Source of the DNA: Paraclostridium ghonii
GTDB lineage: Bacteria > Bacillota > Clostridia > Peptostreptococcales > Peptostreptococcaceae
Reading direction: 5' to 3'
Length of the DNA: 17,173 nt
NCBI RefSeq assembly: GCF_023653455.1
Contig: NZ_JAKEDR010000057.1
Span: forward strand, 1-17,173
The position numbers were made by a program, and so were the translations under genes. Of the stretch, positions 1-7,731 are shown piece by piece (positions within the stretch are counted from its first letter, which is position 1; every line of letters begins with the position of its first letter). The notes beneath the pieces were generated by a model, which worked only from the letters and a program-made list of their open reading frames with translations, made no database searches and was not told the DNA's origin.

Positions 1-87
1 ATACTATATAGTATATTGCCAAATAAAATTCATATTAATTTCATAATTCAATATTATTTTAACAGACTACAAGGGAGGTTTACTTAT

Positions 88-1926
88 ATGAAGTATAATA
101 GAATAGATGGCTTAGTTAGTATCGTTGTTTCAAACTATAACAATGAAAACTATATTTTAGGCTGCTTAGATTCTATATTAAATCAAACTTATGAAAATAT
201 AGAAATAATTGTTATTGATGATAATTCAACAGATAACAGCGTACCTAAAATAAAAAATTGGATAATAGAAAATAAGAAAAATTTTAAAAGTGATGATTAT
301 ATAAAGCTACTAGAACTACCTAAAAATGTTGGTTTTGCAGGCTCTGTAACATATGGTCTTTTTTTAGCTAGAGGAGAATATATAGCAATGCACGATGGAG
401 ATGATAAATCTCATAAAGACAGGATAAAAAAACAAGTTGATTTTCTAAATAATAATAAAGGAGTAAATGTTGTAGGAACTAATTATGCTTCTTTTAATAA
501 TGATGACCCTACTCCAAAGACTGAAGTAACAGATATAGAATTTGGTGTAGATAAAATAAAAGATAAATACTCATCTGGTCTTAACTGTGTTTGTCATGGT
601 TCTTTATTAATTAAAGGTACTGTGTTTGATAGTGTAGGCGGTCTTTCTCGAAAACTAGAAGGCGCTGAAGACTATGAGTTTATTACAAAATTACTTCCGT
701 TTGGAATAGATAATATCAACGAAGAACTTTACTATTACAGAGTTCATGAAAATCAACGTTCAAAACTATATTATGATACAAATAAGTTTTCTATGGAAGA
801 AACAGACTTAAAGGTTCTTATGGTTTTAGATAGTTTAAATATAGGCGGAACAGAAACTCATGTATATAGTCTAATTAAAGAATTTTTAGATAGAGACATA
901 AAAGTGTGCTTGTTGGCAGATCATGGCCCTTATTCATCTGAATTCCTTAAATTAGGGTGTACTATTTATAATATAGATTTCCCATTATATGTAATAGAAG
1001 ATGTAGCTACTGCAAACAGATATAAAAACAAAATAAAACAAATAATCTTAGCTGAAAATATAAATATAATTCATGCCCATCAATCTCCTTCAGGAGCTTT
1101 ATGCGTAGATATCGGTAAAGAACTTAACATACCATGTATTTTTACAGTTCATGGACTTTATTATTATGATATTTTGCATGATAGACTTAATTTATCTGAT
1201 TCTGTAATAAGCGTTAGCCAACCTACCTATGACTGGCTACTTGAATATAATGTGTCCTCAACTGTAATTCCAAATTCTCTAGATTTTGATAATTATGTTA
1301 CAAAAACCCCTGATTTATCCATAAAAGAGGAACTAGGAATTGATAAAGATGCATTCACTATTGTTTATTGTTCTAGAATTGCTTGGAGTAAAACAAGAGT
1401 AGCTGAAAATTTATTGAGAGTTTGTCGTGACCTTGTACGTATTGAAAATCTAAATTTACATCTAATTATAGTAGGAGATGGTCCAGACTTTAACCAATTA
1501 GTTGGTATAGCAAACAGAACTAATGCTTTATTGGGAAAAGAATGTATACATTTAGTCGGTGGTAAAACAAATGTTGTTGACTATTATCTTAATGCAGATT
1601 GTATTGTAGGAACAGGTCGTGTAGCTATAGAAGCATTCGCTTGTAAGAAACCTGTTATTGCATCTGGTAACAATGGTTATTTCGGTATACTTAATAATGA
1701 GAATATTGAAAGCGCATGGAGAGTTTATTTTGGAGACCATAAGTCTATTAAATCTAACAATGCTTCTTTCTTGTATAATGATATTAAATATGTGTATGAA
1801 AATAAAAATGACCTTGATATTTATACCGAATCTTGCTATGACTGGGCTAAAAGCTTTTTTGATATAAGAACCAATATAGATAAGTTAATAAATATATATA
1901 TGAATTCACTTAAAAATATTCAATAA
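88..1926 (+). CDS. Two-domain glycosyltransferase (GT2 + GT4 fusion), 612 aa
   Basis: Probably adds two sugars to a surface glycan at the cytoplasmic membrane face. Residues about 8-230 are a GT-A/GT2 domain: VSIVVSNYNNE at the start, the acidic DGDD (103-106) at the metal/nucleotide-sugar site, EDYE (194-197), and RVHENQRS (218-225) near its end. Residues about 241-612 are a GT-B/GT4 domain: KVLMVLDSLNIGGTETHV (242-259) is the glycine-rich acceptor-side start, and IIVGDGPD plus GRVAIEAFACKKPVIASG form the donor-binding half. The first glutamate of the usual GT4 EX7E motif is a valine here; the second is kept. I chose the ATG at 88 because AAGGGAGG at 71-78 lies nine bases upstream; the frame is open back to base 1, so a longer form from a TTG at 16 is possible but has no ribosome site. 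The next gene follows after 15 bases. Sugar specificities cannot be read from sequence. Confidence 0.9.
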   Translation: MKYNRIDGLVSIVVSNYNNENYILGCLDSILNQTYENIEIIVIDDNSTDNSVPKIKNWIIENKKNFKSDDYIKLLELPKNVGFAGSVTYGLFLARGEYIAMHDGDDKSHKDRIKKQVDFLNNNKGVNVVGTNYASFNNDDPTPKTEVTDIEFGVDKIKDKYSSGLNCVCHGSLLIKGTVFDSVGGLSRKLEGAEDYEFITKLLPFGIDNINEELYYYRVHENQRSKLYYDTNKFSMEETDLKVLMVLDSLNIGGTETHVYSLIKEFLDRDIKVCLLADHGPYSSEFLKLGCTIYNIDFPLYVIEDVATANRYKNKIKQIILAENINIIHAHQSPSGALCVDIGKELNIPCIFTVHGLYYYDILHDRLNLSDSVISVSQPTYDWLLEYNVSSTVIPNSLDFDNYVTKTPDLSIKEELGIDKDAFTIVYCSRIAWSKTRVAENLLRVCRDLVRIENLNLHLIIVGDGPDFNQLVGIANRTNALLGKECIHLVGGKTNVVDYYLNADCIVGTGRVAIEAFACKKPVIASGNNGYFGILNNENIESAWRVYFGDHKSIKSNNASFLYNDIKYVYENKNDLDIYTESCYDWAKSFFDIRTNIDKLINIYMNSLKNIQ

Positions 1927-1941
1927 AATGGAGTTGGTTAA

Positions 1942-3012
1942 ATGAAAAAATTATTATATATTGGGTGGCTTGGACAAAATAATGTAGGTGACGAGCTTAT
2001 GTGGGATATATTTAAGGATATGTGTGATAAGCATGGGGTCTCTGAAAAATATAAAATAGTAAATAATTTTGAAGATAGTAATCTAAATAATTTGCCTACC
2101 TACGATGTTGTAGTTTTAGGAGGTGGATCTCTTTTACTACCTGGATATATAGAAATGCTTTATAGGAGTTTTCAATCTGGGTCTAAAGTGTTTATCTGGG
2201 GAAGTGGATATGACTGGGCTGAAAAGGATTATATAACATCTCTAATGGAAGAAGATACACCTGCGTATTTATTTCCTGATGATGCCGAAATTATTTTGCA
2301 AGAAGTAATTCCTAATTGTGAATTTGTCGGAGTCAGAGGTCCTTTAACTTATAATATAATAAAAAAATCCTTTGTCGATACTAGTAAATTAATAGTATCT
2401 GGAGACCCTGGATTTGCTTTACAAGAAAAACCATTAGTGGATTATATGCCTATAACTGCATTAGATTCATCAGATAAGATTGTTGCTGTAAACTGGGGCT
2501 CTAGCTTCAATAATATATACGGTAATAATGAAAAAAGTGTCTCTGAAGAACTTGCAAAAGTGTGTGATTATTTAATAGATAGTGGGTATAAAGTTTACCT
2601 ATATATTATGTGGGATCAAGACTTAAAACCTTTTTTAGATTTTTATAAAAAAATTAAACCTAGTGATAACTTAATTGTTGATACTAATATATACAGTGGT
2701 GGCCAGTTGATGAGCTTACTAAAAAAATGTGTATTCTCTATAAATTTCAAATTACATGGTAATATAACATCTGCTACTGCAAATACACCTTTTATTTGTT
2801 TAGGCTATAGATTTAAATGTTTTGACTTTGTAAAATCTATAGATTGCGATAAACTTATTGTTTCTACAGATTCAAATGATTTATATTCTGATGTATTAAA
2901 TTGTATAAATTACATCAATGCCAATTATGATAGCATAAAAAACACCATAAAATACCATATTGATGATTATAAAGAAAAAATAGAAAAACCTTTTATAGAA
3001 AATCTATTTTAA
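1942..3012 (+). CDS. Polysaccharide pyruvyl transferase family protein
   Basis: Family members (PF04230; CsaB, WcaK, ExoV types) transfer pyruvate from phosphoenolpyruvate to sugar hydroxyls, giving acidic ketal groups on cell-wall or exopolysaccharides. At 356 aa the protein has normal length. Visible motifs are GQNNVGDE (11-18) in the first beta-alpha unit, VVLGGGSLL (57-65), FVGVRGP (128-134), SGDPGF (153-158) and the conserved late histidine in KLHGNITSA (H272). No signal peptide or membrane segment is seen, so it is cytosolic. GGAG at 1930-1933 sits eight bases before the ATG. It is co-transcribed with the GT2-GT4 gene and ends at a strong terminator, so it probably modifies the glycan that enzyme builds. 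Some members of this family modify glycans in other ways, and the acceptor is unknown. It is not clearly CsaB itself. Confidence 0.88.
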   Translation: MKKLLYIGWLGQNNVGDELMWDIFKDMCDKHGVSEKYKIVNNFEDSNLNNLPTYDVVVLGGGSLLLPGYIEMLYRSFQSGSKVFIWGSGYDWAEKDYITSLMEEDTPAYLFPDDAEIILQEVIPNCEFVGVRGPLTYNIIKKSFVDTSKLIVSGDPGFALQEKPLVDYMPITALDSSDKIVAVNWGSSFNNIYGNNEKSVSEELAKVCDYLIDSGYKVYLYIMWDQDLKPFLDFYKKIKPSDNLIVDTNIYSGGQLMSLLKKCVFSINFKLHGNITSATANTPFICLGYRFKCFDFVKSIDCDKLIVSTDSNDLYSDVLNCINYINANYDSIKNTIKYHIDDYKEKIEKPFIENLF

Positions 3013-3016
3013 ATAT

Positions 3017-3057
3017 AAAATAGCAAAGTTTAAATTTATTTAAACTTTGCTATTTTT
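3017..3057. terminator. Bidirectional intrinsic terminator
   Basis: A perfect 18-bp stem (3017-3034 with 3039-3056) closes a four-base loop. A T-run follows on the plus strand (3053-3057) and another on the minus strand. It lies between the convergent pyruvyl transferase and glycosyltransferase genes and can serve both. Confidence 0.93.
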
Positions 3058-3073
3058 CATTCTGAATTTAAAA

Positions 3074-3820
3074 TTATTTTAAATTAAATTCTTTTAAAAT
3101 CTTTTCTTTTTCATCTCCATATATTTCTTTACTTTCTATATATTTATACTCAAGAACAGTATCAAAGTTATTACTTACATTTTTTTCATGCACAGTCACT
3201 AAATAGCTATAAGTATCTATTACTTCATGAGTCAAGCTAGCAGCTCCCCAATGATCAGGTTCTGTATTATGTCTAAACCCGAAAAAAAAGTCATCTACAG
3301 TATAAACTAAAGCATAAAATGAAGGTGATCCATGACACATTGATGCTAATCTGTCATCTTTTTCATCATACATATATCCTCTTTTACACAATATACACTC
3401 TAATCCTTCATAATATGAAGTGTTGTATAATATATCTATAAAGTCTTTACTAAACATATTATCACTGTCAATTCTTATATGATAAATATAATCATATCCT
3501 TGCATTAAGCTATATATTGCCTCGTCTCCATCTGATGTAAATATTATATTATCTGGAAGTTTCTCATGTTTAGACAATGCGTCAAACACTAATTCTTCAC
3601 TTTCTTTAGTATATCTCATTACGCATTTAAAATTTTGATTAGTTTGATTTTTTAAACTTAGCAAAGTATATTTATTAAATATTTTTATTCTATAATCAAT
3701 CCATTCTTTAGTTTGAGATAATTTTTTAGATTCTGTATCTAAATCTTTAAACCCTGGCCAAAATGGATTTGTCGGTATATTAAATGGTATATCTATAACC
3801 ATAATAGTTTTATTTTCCAT
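3074..3820 (-). CDS. Putative rhamnosyl transferase-like glycosyltransferase
   Basis: A 248-aa cytosolic protein resembling the 'putative rhamnosyl transferase' family (PF11316), a GT-A-like group. Supporting features are the N-terminal WIDYRIKIFNKYTLLSLKNQ segment (40-59) typical of the family start, and HIRIDSDN (114-121), whose DSD (118-120) fits the metal-binding DxD motif. A late YKYIESKEIYG segment closes the fold. The name rests on the family label; the donor need not be rhamnose. AAGGAGG (3830-3836) lies nine bases before the ATG, making the start secure. It is a single gene, convergent with the pyruvyl transferase gene and divergent from the nucleotide-sugar operon, so it probably uses or extends the same glycan. 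Confidence 0.75.
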   Translation of the reverse strand: MENKTIMVIDIPFNIPTNPFWPGFKDLDTESKKLSQTKEWIDYRIKIFNKYTLLSLKNQTNQNFKCVMRYTKESEELVFDALSKHEKLPDNIIFTSDGDEAIYSLMQGYDYIYHIRIDSDNMFSKDFIDILYNTSYYEGLECILCKRGYMYDEKDDRLASMCHGSPSFYALVYTVDDFFFGFRHNTEPDHWGAASLTHEVIDTYSYLVTVHEKNVSNNFDTVLEYKYIESKEIYGDEKEKILKEFNLK

Positions 3821-3848
3821 AGAATACTTCCTCCTTAATATTGTAAAA

Positions 3849-3931
3849 CTGTAAAAGTTAACTAACCTTTATACTTATATAATATGAATTTTTTTAAATT
3901 ATGTTATTATGCACATATCAAACTTTTACAG
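3849..3931. promoter_or_regulatory. Divergent promoter region with an 11-bp inverted repeat
   Basis: The 161-bp gap between the divergent genes at 3820 and 3982 holds a perfect inverted repeat: CTGTAAAAGTT at 3849-3859 and its complement at 3921-3931, 61 bases apart. A TATAAT lies between them at 3878-3883 on the plus strand, but no good -35 pairs with it. The repeat could be a pair of operator half-sites controlling both genes; that is inference. Confidence 0.4.
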
Positions 3932-3981
3932 CATAATATTAACTATAACGACATAAAAATCATATAATAAAGGGTGAAAAT

Positions 3982-5013
3982 ATGTTTAAAGATAAAACAA
4001 TATTAATAACTGGAGGTACAGGTTCGTTTGGAAATGCTTTGATAAAAAGAATTATCAATACAGATATAAAGGAAATACGAGTGTTTAGCAGAGATGAAAA
4101 AAAACAAGATGATATGAGAAGATTATACAAAAATAGTAAACTAAAGTTTTATATTGGTGATATAAGAGATTTCGATAGTATCAACTATGCATTAAATGGT
4201 GTTGATTATGTATTTCATGCTGCAGCCCTTAAACAAGTTCCATCTTGCGAGTTTTATCCCATACAAGCAGTTAAAACCAATATACTAGGAACTGAAAATG
4301 TTTTAAATGCTTGTATATGTAATGGAGTAAAAAAAGTTGTATGCTTAAGCACTGATAAAGCTGCCTATCCTATAAATGCTATGGGAATATCAAAGGCAAT
4401 GATGGAAAAAATAGCTGTATCAAAATCTAGACTACTTGATCCTAAAGATACCTTAATATGTATAACTAGGTATGGAAATGTTATGGCCTCTAGAGGCTCA
4501 GTAATACCACTTTTCATAGAGCAAATAGAAAATAAAAAAGATTTAACTATAACAGATTCAAATATGACAAGGTTTATGATGAGCTTGGATAATGCTGTTG
4601 AACTTGTCTTATATGCATTTGAACATGGAAATCAAGGCGATTTATTTATACAAAAATCACCAGCTGCAACTATAGAATGTCTAGCAAATGCTTTAATCGA
4701 AATATTTGATGCATATGATATAAATATTAAAACTATAGGTACAAGACATGGAGAAAAATTATATGAAACTCTAGCTACAAGGGAAGAACTTTCCAAATCC
4801 GAAGATTGCGATTTATACTATAGGATATTAGCTGACAATAGAGATTTAAATTACGATAAATATTTTACATCTGGAAAAGATCATCTATCTTGTTTGGAAG
4901 ATTATAATTCTCACAATACTCATAGATTAAGCTTAGAAGAAATGAAAACTTTATTATTAAATTTAGATTATATAAAAGATAAACTAAATTCATTTTCTAA
5001 AAATAGTAAGTAG
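3982..5013 (+). CDS. UDP-GlcNAc 4,6-dehydratase / 5-epimerase (CapE/FnlA/WbjB type)
   Basis: An extended short-chain dehydrogenase that converts UDP-D-GlcNAc to a UDP-4-keto-6-deoxy L-sugar, the first step toward 2-acetamido-2,6-dideoxy-L-hexoses. The Rossmann nucleotide site is GGTGSFGNAL (11-20). STDKA begins at 123. In the catalytic motif the usual YxxxK is MGISK (M134, K138), the methionine variant typical of the FlaA1/CapE/FnlA group. GTRHGEKLYETL and REELS lie in the C-terminal substrate half, as in CapE/FnlA. Length (343 aa) matches CapE, and no membrane segments are present, unlike the large CapD-type dehydratases. The ribosome site is a modest AGGGTG (3971-3976). It is the first gene of a three-gene operon; 13 bases separate it from the next gene. 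An inverting PseB-type dehydratase is the main alternative, but the neighbours favour the CapE/FnlA role. Confidence 0.87.
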   Translation: MFKDKTILITGGTGSFGNALIKRIINTDIKEIRVFSRDEKKQDDMRRLYKNSKLKFYIGDIRDFDSINYALNGVDYVFHAAALKQVPSCEFYPIQAVKTNILGTENVLNACICNGVKKVVCLSTDKAAYPINAMGISKAMMEKIAVSKSRLLDPKDTLICITRYGNVMASRGSVIPLFIEQIENKKDLTITDSNMTRFMMSLDNAVELVLYAFEHGNQGDLFIQKSPAATIECLANALIEIFDAYDINIKTIGTRHGEKLYETLATREELSKSEDCDLYYRILADNRDLNYDKYFTSGKDHLSCLEDYNSHNTHRLSLEEMKTLLLNLDYIKDKLNSFSKNSK

Positions 5014-5026
5014 GTGAGGTAAAACT

Positions 5027-6148
5027 TTGATAAAAATAATGACTATAATTGGAACTAGGCCTGAAATAATCAAGCTAAGTCGAGTTATAAATGAATTAGA
5101 TAAATATACGAATCACATAATAGTTCACTCTGGTCAAAACTATGACTATGAACTAAATGAAATATTTTTTAAAGATTTAGAAATAAGAAAACCTGATTAT
5201 TTCTTAAACTCAGCAAAAAATGATGCTATAGAAACAATTGCTGATATTTTAATAAAAGTGCATGAACTATTAGAACTAGAAAAACCTGATGCACTATTGT
5301 TATACGGAGATACAAATACTTGCTTATCTGTAATAGCCGCTAAAAAAAAGAAAATCCCAATATTTCATATGGAAGCAGGAAATAGATGCTTTGATTTAAG
5401 GGTTCCTGAAGAAATAAACAGGAAAATTGTAGATCATTTAAGTGATATTAATTTCACTTTAACTGAACATGCAAGAAAATATCTTGAATCAGAAGGAATA
5501 AGTCCTGAAACTATAATAAAATCTGGGTCTAGTATGAAAGAAGTGTTTAAATACCATATGGATAAAATTAACCAATCTACTATACTAGAATCTCTATCAT
5601 TAACTCCAAAGGAATACTTCGTTGTTAGCGCTCACCGAGAAGAAAATTTAGATATAGACGATAATTTTGTACAACTTATTAACTCCCTAAATAAAATAGC
5701 AAAACACTATGACAAGAAGATAATATTTTCTACACATCCTAGAACAAAAAAGAAAATAGATCTTATAAAAGATATAGACCTAGATAAAAGAATAATTCTA
5801 TCTAAGCCATTAGGTTTCTTTGATTATATATATTTACAATTAAATGCATATTGTACATTATCTGATAGTGGCACCATAACAGAAGAATCATCTATACTAG
5901 GATTCCCTGCAGTAACCATAAGAAATTCTCATGAAAGACCTGAAGGAATGGATGAAGGCACTTTAATAATGAGTGGCTTAAACTTTGATACAATACAAAA
6001 CTCAATAGATATTGTAGTAGGTCAATCTAAAGACAACTGTATAACTATAGTAAAAGATTATGATACTGAAAATGTTTCAAAAAAAATTGTACGATGTATT
6101 GTTAGTTATATTGATTATATAAATAAAAATGTTTGGAAAAAACACTAA
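5027..6148 (+). CDS. UDP-N-acetylglucosamine 2-epimerase family, CapG/FnlC/WbvD type
   Basis: A non-hydrolysing UDP-HexNAc C2 epimerase (GT-B-like fold), here expected to invert C2 of a UDP-2-acetamido-2,6-dideoxy-L-hexose. Motifs run in family order: GTRPEIIKLS (9-18), HSGQNYDYELNEIFF (34-48), GDTN (94-97), EAGNR (116-120), PEEINRKIVDH (127-137), SAHREEN (201-207), STHPR, then SDSGTITEESS and ERPEGMDEG. The DYELNEIFF stretch, ERPEGMD and the ending YINKNVWKK look more like CapG/FnlC than WecB, as far as I can judge from memory of those proteins. The start is a TTG at 5027: AGGTGAGG (5012-5019) is seven bases upstream, whereas the in-frame ATG at 5039 is too far from it and would cut the first strand. 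Eleven bases separate its stop from the reductase ATG. Confidence 0.88.
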   Translation: MIKIMTIIGTRPEIIKLSRVINELDKYTNHIIVHSGQNYDYELNEIFFKDLEIRKPDYFLNSAKNDAIETIADILIKVHELLELEKPDALLLYGDTNTCLSVIAAKKKKIPIFHMEAGNRCFDLRVPEEINRKIVDHLSDINFTLTEHARKYLESEGISPETIIKSGSSMKEVFKYHMDKINQSTILESLSLTPKEYFVVSAHREENLDIDDNFVQLINSLNKIAKHYDKKIIFSTHPRTKKKIDLIKDIDLDKRIILSKPLGFFDYIYLQLNAYCTLSDSGTITEESSILGFPAVTIRNSHERPEGMDEGTLIMSGLNFDTIQNSIDIVVGQSKDNCITIVKDYDTENVSKKIVRCIVSYIDYINKNVWKKH

Positions 6149-6159
6149 GGAGGGTTTAT

Positions 6160-7017
6160 ATGAAGAAAATATTAGTGTTTGGTGCAACTGGTATGGCAGG
6201 ACATATGGTCACAATGTATTTATCAAAAATGAAGGAAAAATATACTGTATATAATGTTTGTCATAAAAATAAACTAAATGAAAATAGTATAATCTGTGAT
6301 ATAGATAATCTTGAAAAAATTAATGAGTTGATTAAAAATATCAATCCAGATGTTATTATCAATTGTATTGGGGTTTTAAATAAATCAGCAGAATTAGATA
6401 TTAAAAATACTATATATGTAAATACATTCTTCCCTAGATTTTTAGCTAGAATAGGAGAAATTGAAAATATAAAAATATTACACTTAAGTACAGACTGTGT
6501 ATTTAATGGTACAAAGGGAAATTACTCAGAAGACTCTTTTAAGGATGAAGATGGAATTTATGGATTAAGCAAAAACTTAGGTGAAATTTGTGATAAAAAT
6601 TCACTTACAATTAGAACTTCTATAATTGGACCTGAGTTAAAAAACGGTAGTGGATTATTTAACTGGTTTATGAATCAAGAAGGATATATAAAAGGATTTA
6701 CTAATGTTTATTGGAATGGAATAACAACATTGGAACTTGCAAAGGTAATAGATAAAGCATTAGATATAAATATAGACGGTATTTATAATATAGCAAGTGA
6801 CTCGAAAATTTCGAAATATGATTTACTCAATATTATAAAAAATGAATTTGAAAAAAATAATATTACTATAGAAGCATTTGATGATATCTACTCTGACAAA
6901 AGTTTAATAACAATAAAAAAAGACTTCAATTACAAAGTCAGTTCATACAATGATATGATAAAAGATATGAATATTTGGATGAAGGAAAATAAAAATTTAT
7001 ATAGTCTGTATTTTTAA
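6160..7017 (+). CDS. RmlD-type 4-keto-sugar reductase (WbvR-like)
   Basis: An NAD(P)H-dependent reductase of the dTDP-4-dehydrorhamnose reductase family, predicted here to reduce the 4-keto sugar made by the upstream dehydratase. The cofactor loop is FGATGMAGHM (7-16). HLSTDCVFNG (108-117) carries the STD motif, and YGLSK (Y134, K138) is the catalytic YxxxK. At 285 aa it has normal RmlD length and lacks the C-terminal cupin domain of CapF/FnlB (about 370 aa), which points to L-RhaNAc/L-QuiNAc rather than L-FucNAc chemistry. I start at the ATG at 6160 because AAGGAGGG (6147-6154) is five bases away; an in-frame upstream start at 6133 would overlap the previous gene and has no ribosome site. 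No RmlA, RmlB or RmlC gene is nearby, which argues against a dTDP-rhamnose role. Confidence 0.85.
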   Translation: MKKILVFGATGMAGHMVTMYLSKMKEKYTVYNVCHKNKLNENSIICDIDNLEKINELIKNINPDVIINCIGVLNKSAELDIKNTIYVNTFFPRFLARIGEIENIKILHLSTDCVFNGTKGNYSEDSFKDEDGIYGLSKNLGEICDKNSLTIRTSIIGPELKNGSGLFNWFMNQEGYIKGFTNVYWNGITTLELAKVIDKALDINIDGIYNIASDSKISKYDLLNIIKNEFEKNNITIEAFDDIYSDKSLITIKKDFNYKVSSYNDMIKDMNIWMKENKNLYSLYF

Positions 7018-7064
7018 TTTATTTATTATAATCTTAATTAAAATATTAACAATTCTACATTTAT

Positions 7065-7105
7065 ATAGCATGAGTTTGAAATTAATTCAAACTCATGCCT
7101 ATTTT
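7065..7105 (+). terminator. Intrinsic terminator of the nucleotide-sugar operon
   Basis: A 13-bp stem (7068-7080 with 7086-7098) closes a five-base loop and extends outward past one bulged base. TATTTTAT follows on the plus strand. The minus-strand tail is poorer in T, so service to the convergent SH3 gene is less certain. Confidence 0.85.
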
Positions 7106-7143
7106 ATAATATTTTATATTATTTGTATGCTAATACAATCAAA

Positions 7144-7524
7144 TTATATAAGTATATAATATAATTTTGAATGATGTTCACTTACCCAACCTGTATAAGA
7201 GTTTTCTGATATTTTATACCATTTCTCACCATTTACTTCTCTAGTTTCTCCACCGTAAAGTACTTTTGCACCGCTTGTTAATTTTACTACTTCATGTCCT
7301 CCGCCTGGGCTACTATAAACAGCTGCTCCTGAACCGCTTGTTACTTCTACCACCCAACGAAATGCTACTGGTACTCTTTTACTTCTATCCATTGATGTTT
7401 GTACTGTATCATAAGATGAATTCACATCTTCTTTTTGAGCAGCATTAGCTACAATATTGCTTGAACACACTAGAATTGAAGTACTCATAATTGACATTGC
7501 TATTATTTTTTTTGATAGTTTCAT
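7144..7524 (-). CDS. Small secreted protein with bacterial SH3 (SH3b) domain
   Basis: A 126-aa precursor. Residues 1-28 form a signal peptide: KLSKK basic start, hydrophobic AMSIMSTSILVC core, and a VANA|A cleavage site near 28. C20 does not sit in a good lipobox, so a free secreted form is more likely than a lipoprotein. After a polar linker with the basic patch RSKR (47-50), residues about 58-121 look like an SH3b domain: VYSSPGG in place of the usual LNVRSGPS, then KLTSGAKVLYGG, EKWYKIS and TGWVSEHH. Such domains bind cell-wall peptides or glycans, but no catalytic domain is attached. The ribosome site is an atypical GGGGGA (7531-7536), six bases before the ATG. It is monocistronic, transcribed toward the polysaccharide operon. 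Function is otherwise unknown. Confidence 0.8.
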   Translation of the reverse strand: MKLSKKIIAMSIMSTSILVCSSNIVANAAQKEDVNSSYDTVQTSMDRSKRVPVAFRWVVEVTSGSGAAVYSSPGGGHEVVKLTSGAKVLYGGETREVNGEKWYKISENSYTGWVSEHHSKLYYILI

Positions 7525-7673
7525 GTTAAATCCCCCATTTTTTTAAATCTTTATTCCCATTCTAAATACCTGTATTTTTAAATAATTCTTAAATTGCATA
7601 AATATCTTTTATCTGCCATCATCTAATTTAATACTTCACTATATATGGTAACACTAATTATAGTCTATGTATA

Positions 7674-7702
7674 ATTATATCCTTGAATAGATTAACTGTT
7701 AA
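7674..7702 (-). promoter_or_regulatory. Sigma-A-type promoter of the SH3 protein gene
   Basis: On the minus strand, TTAACA (7697-7702) and TATAAT (7674-7679) are spaced by 17 bases. A 13-bp near-perfect palindrome, ATTAACTGTTAAT (7691-7703), overlaps the -35 and could be an operator. Transcription from here gives a leader of about 140 bases before the ATG at 7524. Confidence 0.6.
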
Positions 7703-7731
7703 TATTATAGTAATTTCTTATTAATATAATA

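Noticed and set aside
2..46. Possible 3' end of an upstream gene (14 codons then TAA at 44-46)
   Set aside because: The fragment is too short and low in complexity to identify, and another frame stops at 9-11; nothing marks either as coding.
16..87. N-terminal extension of the GT2-GT4 protein from a TTG at 16
   Set aside because: No ribosome site precedes it; AAGGGAGG at 71-78 points to the ATG at 88, and the GT2 domain starts right after it.
7575..7625. Upstream mini-ORF (MMADKRYLCNLRII) in the SH3 gene leader
   Set aside because: There is no Shine-Dalgarno before it and such short ORFs are common by chance.
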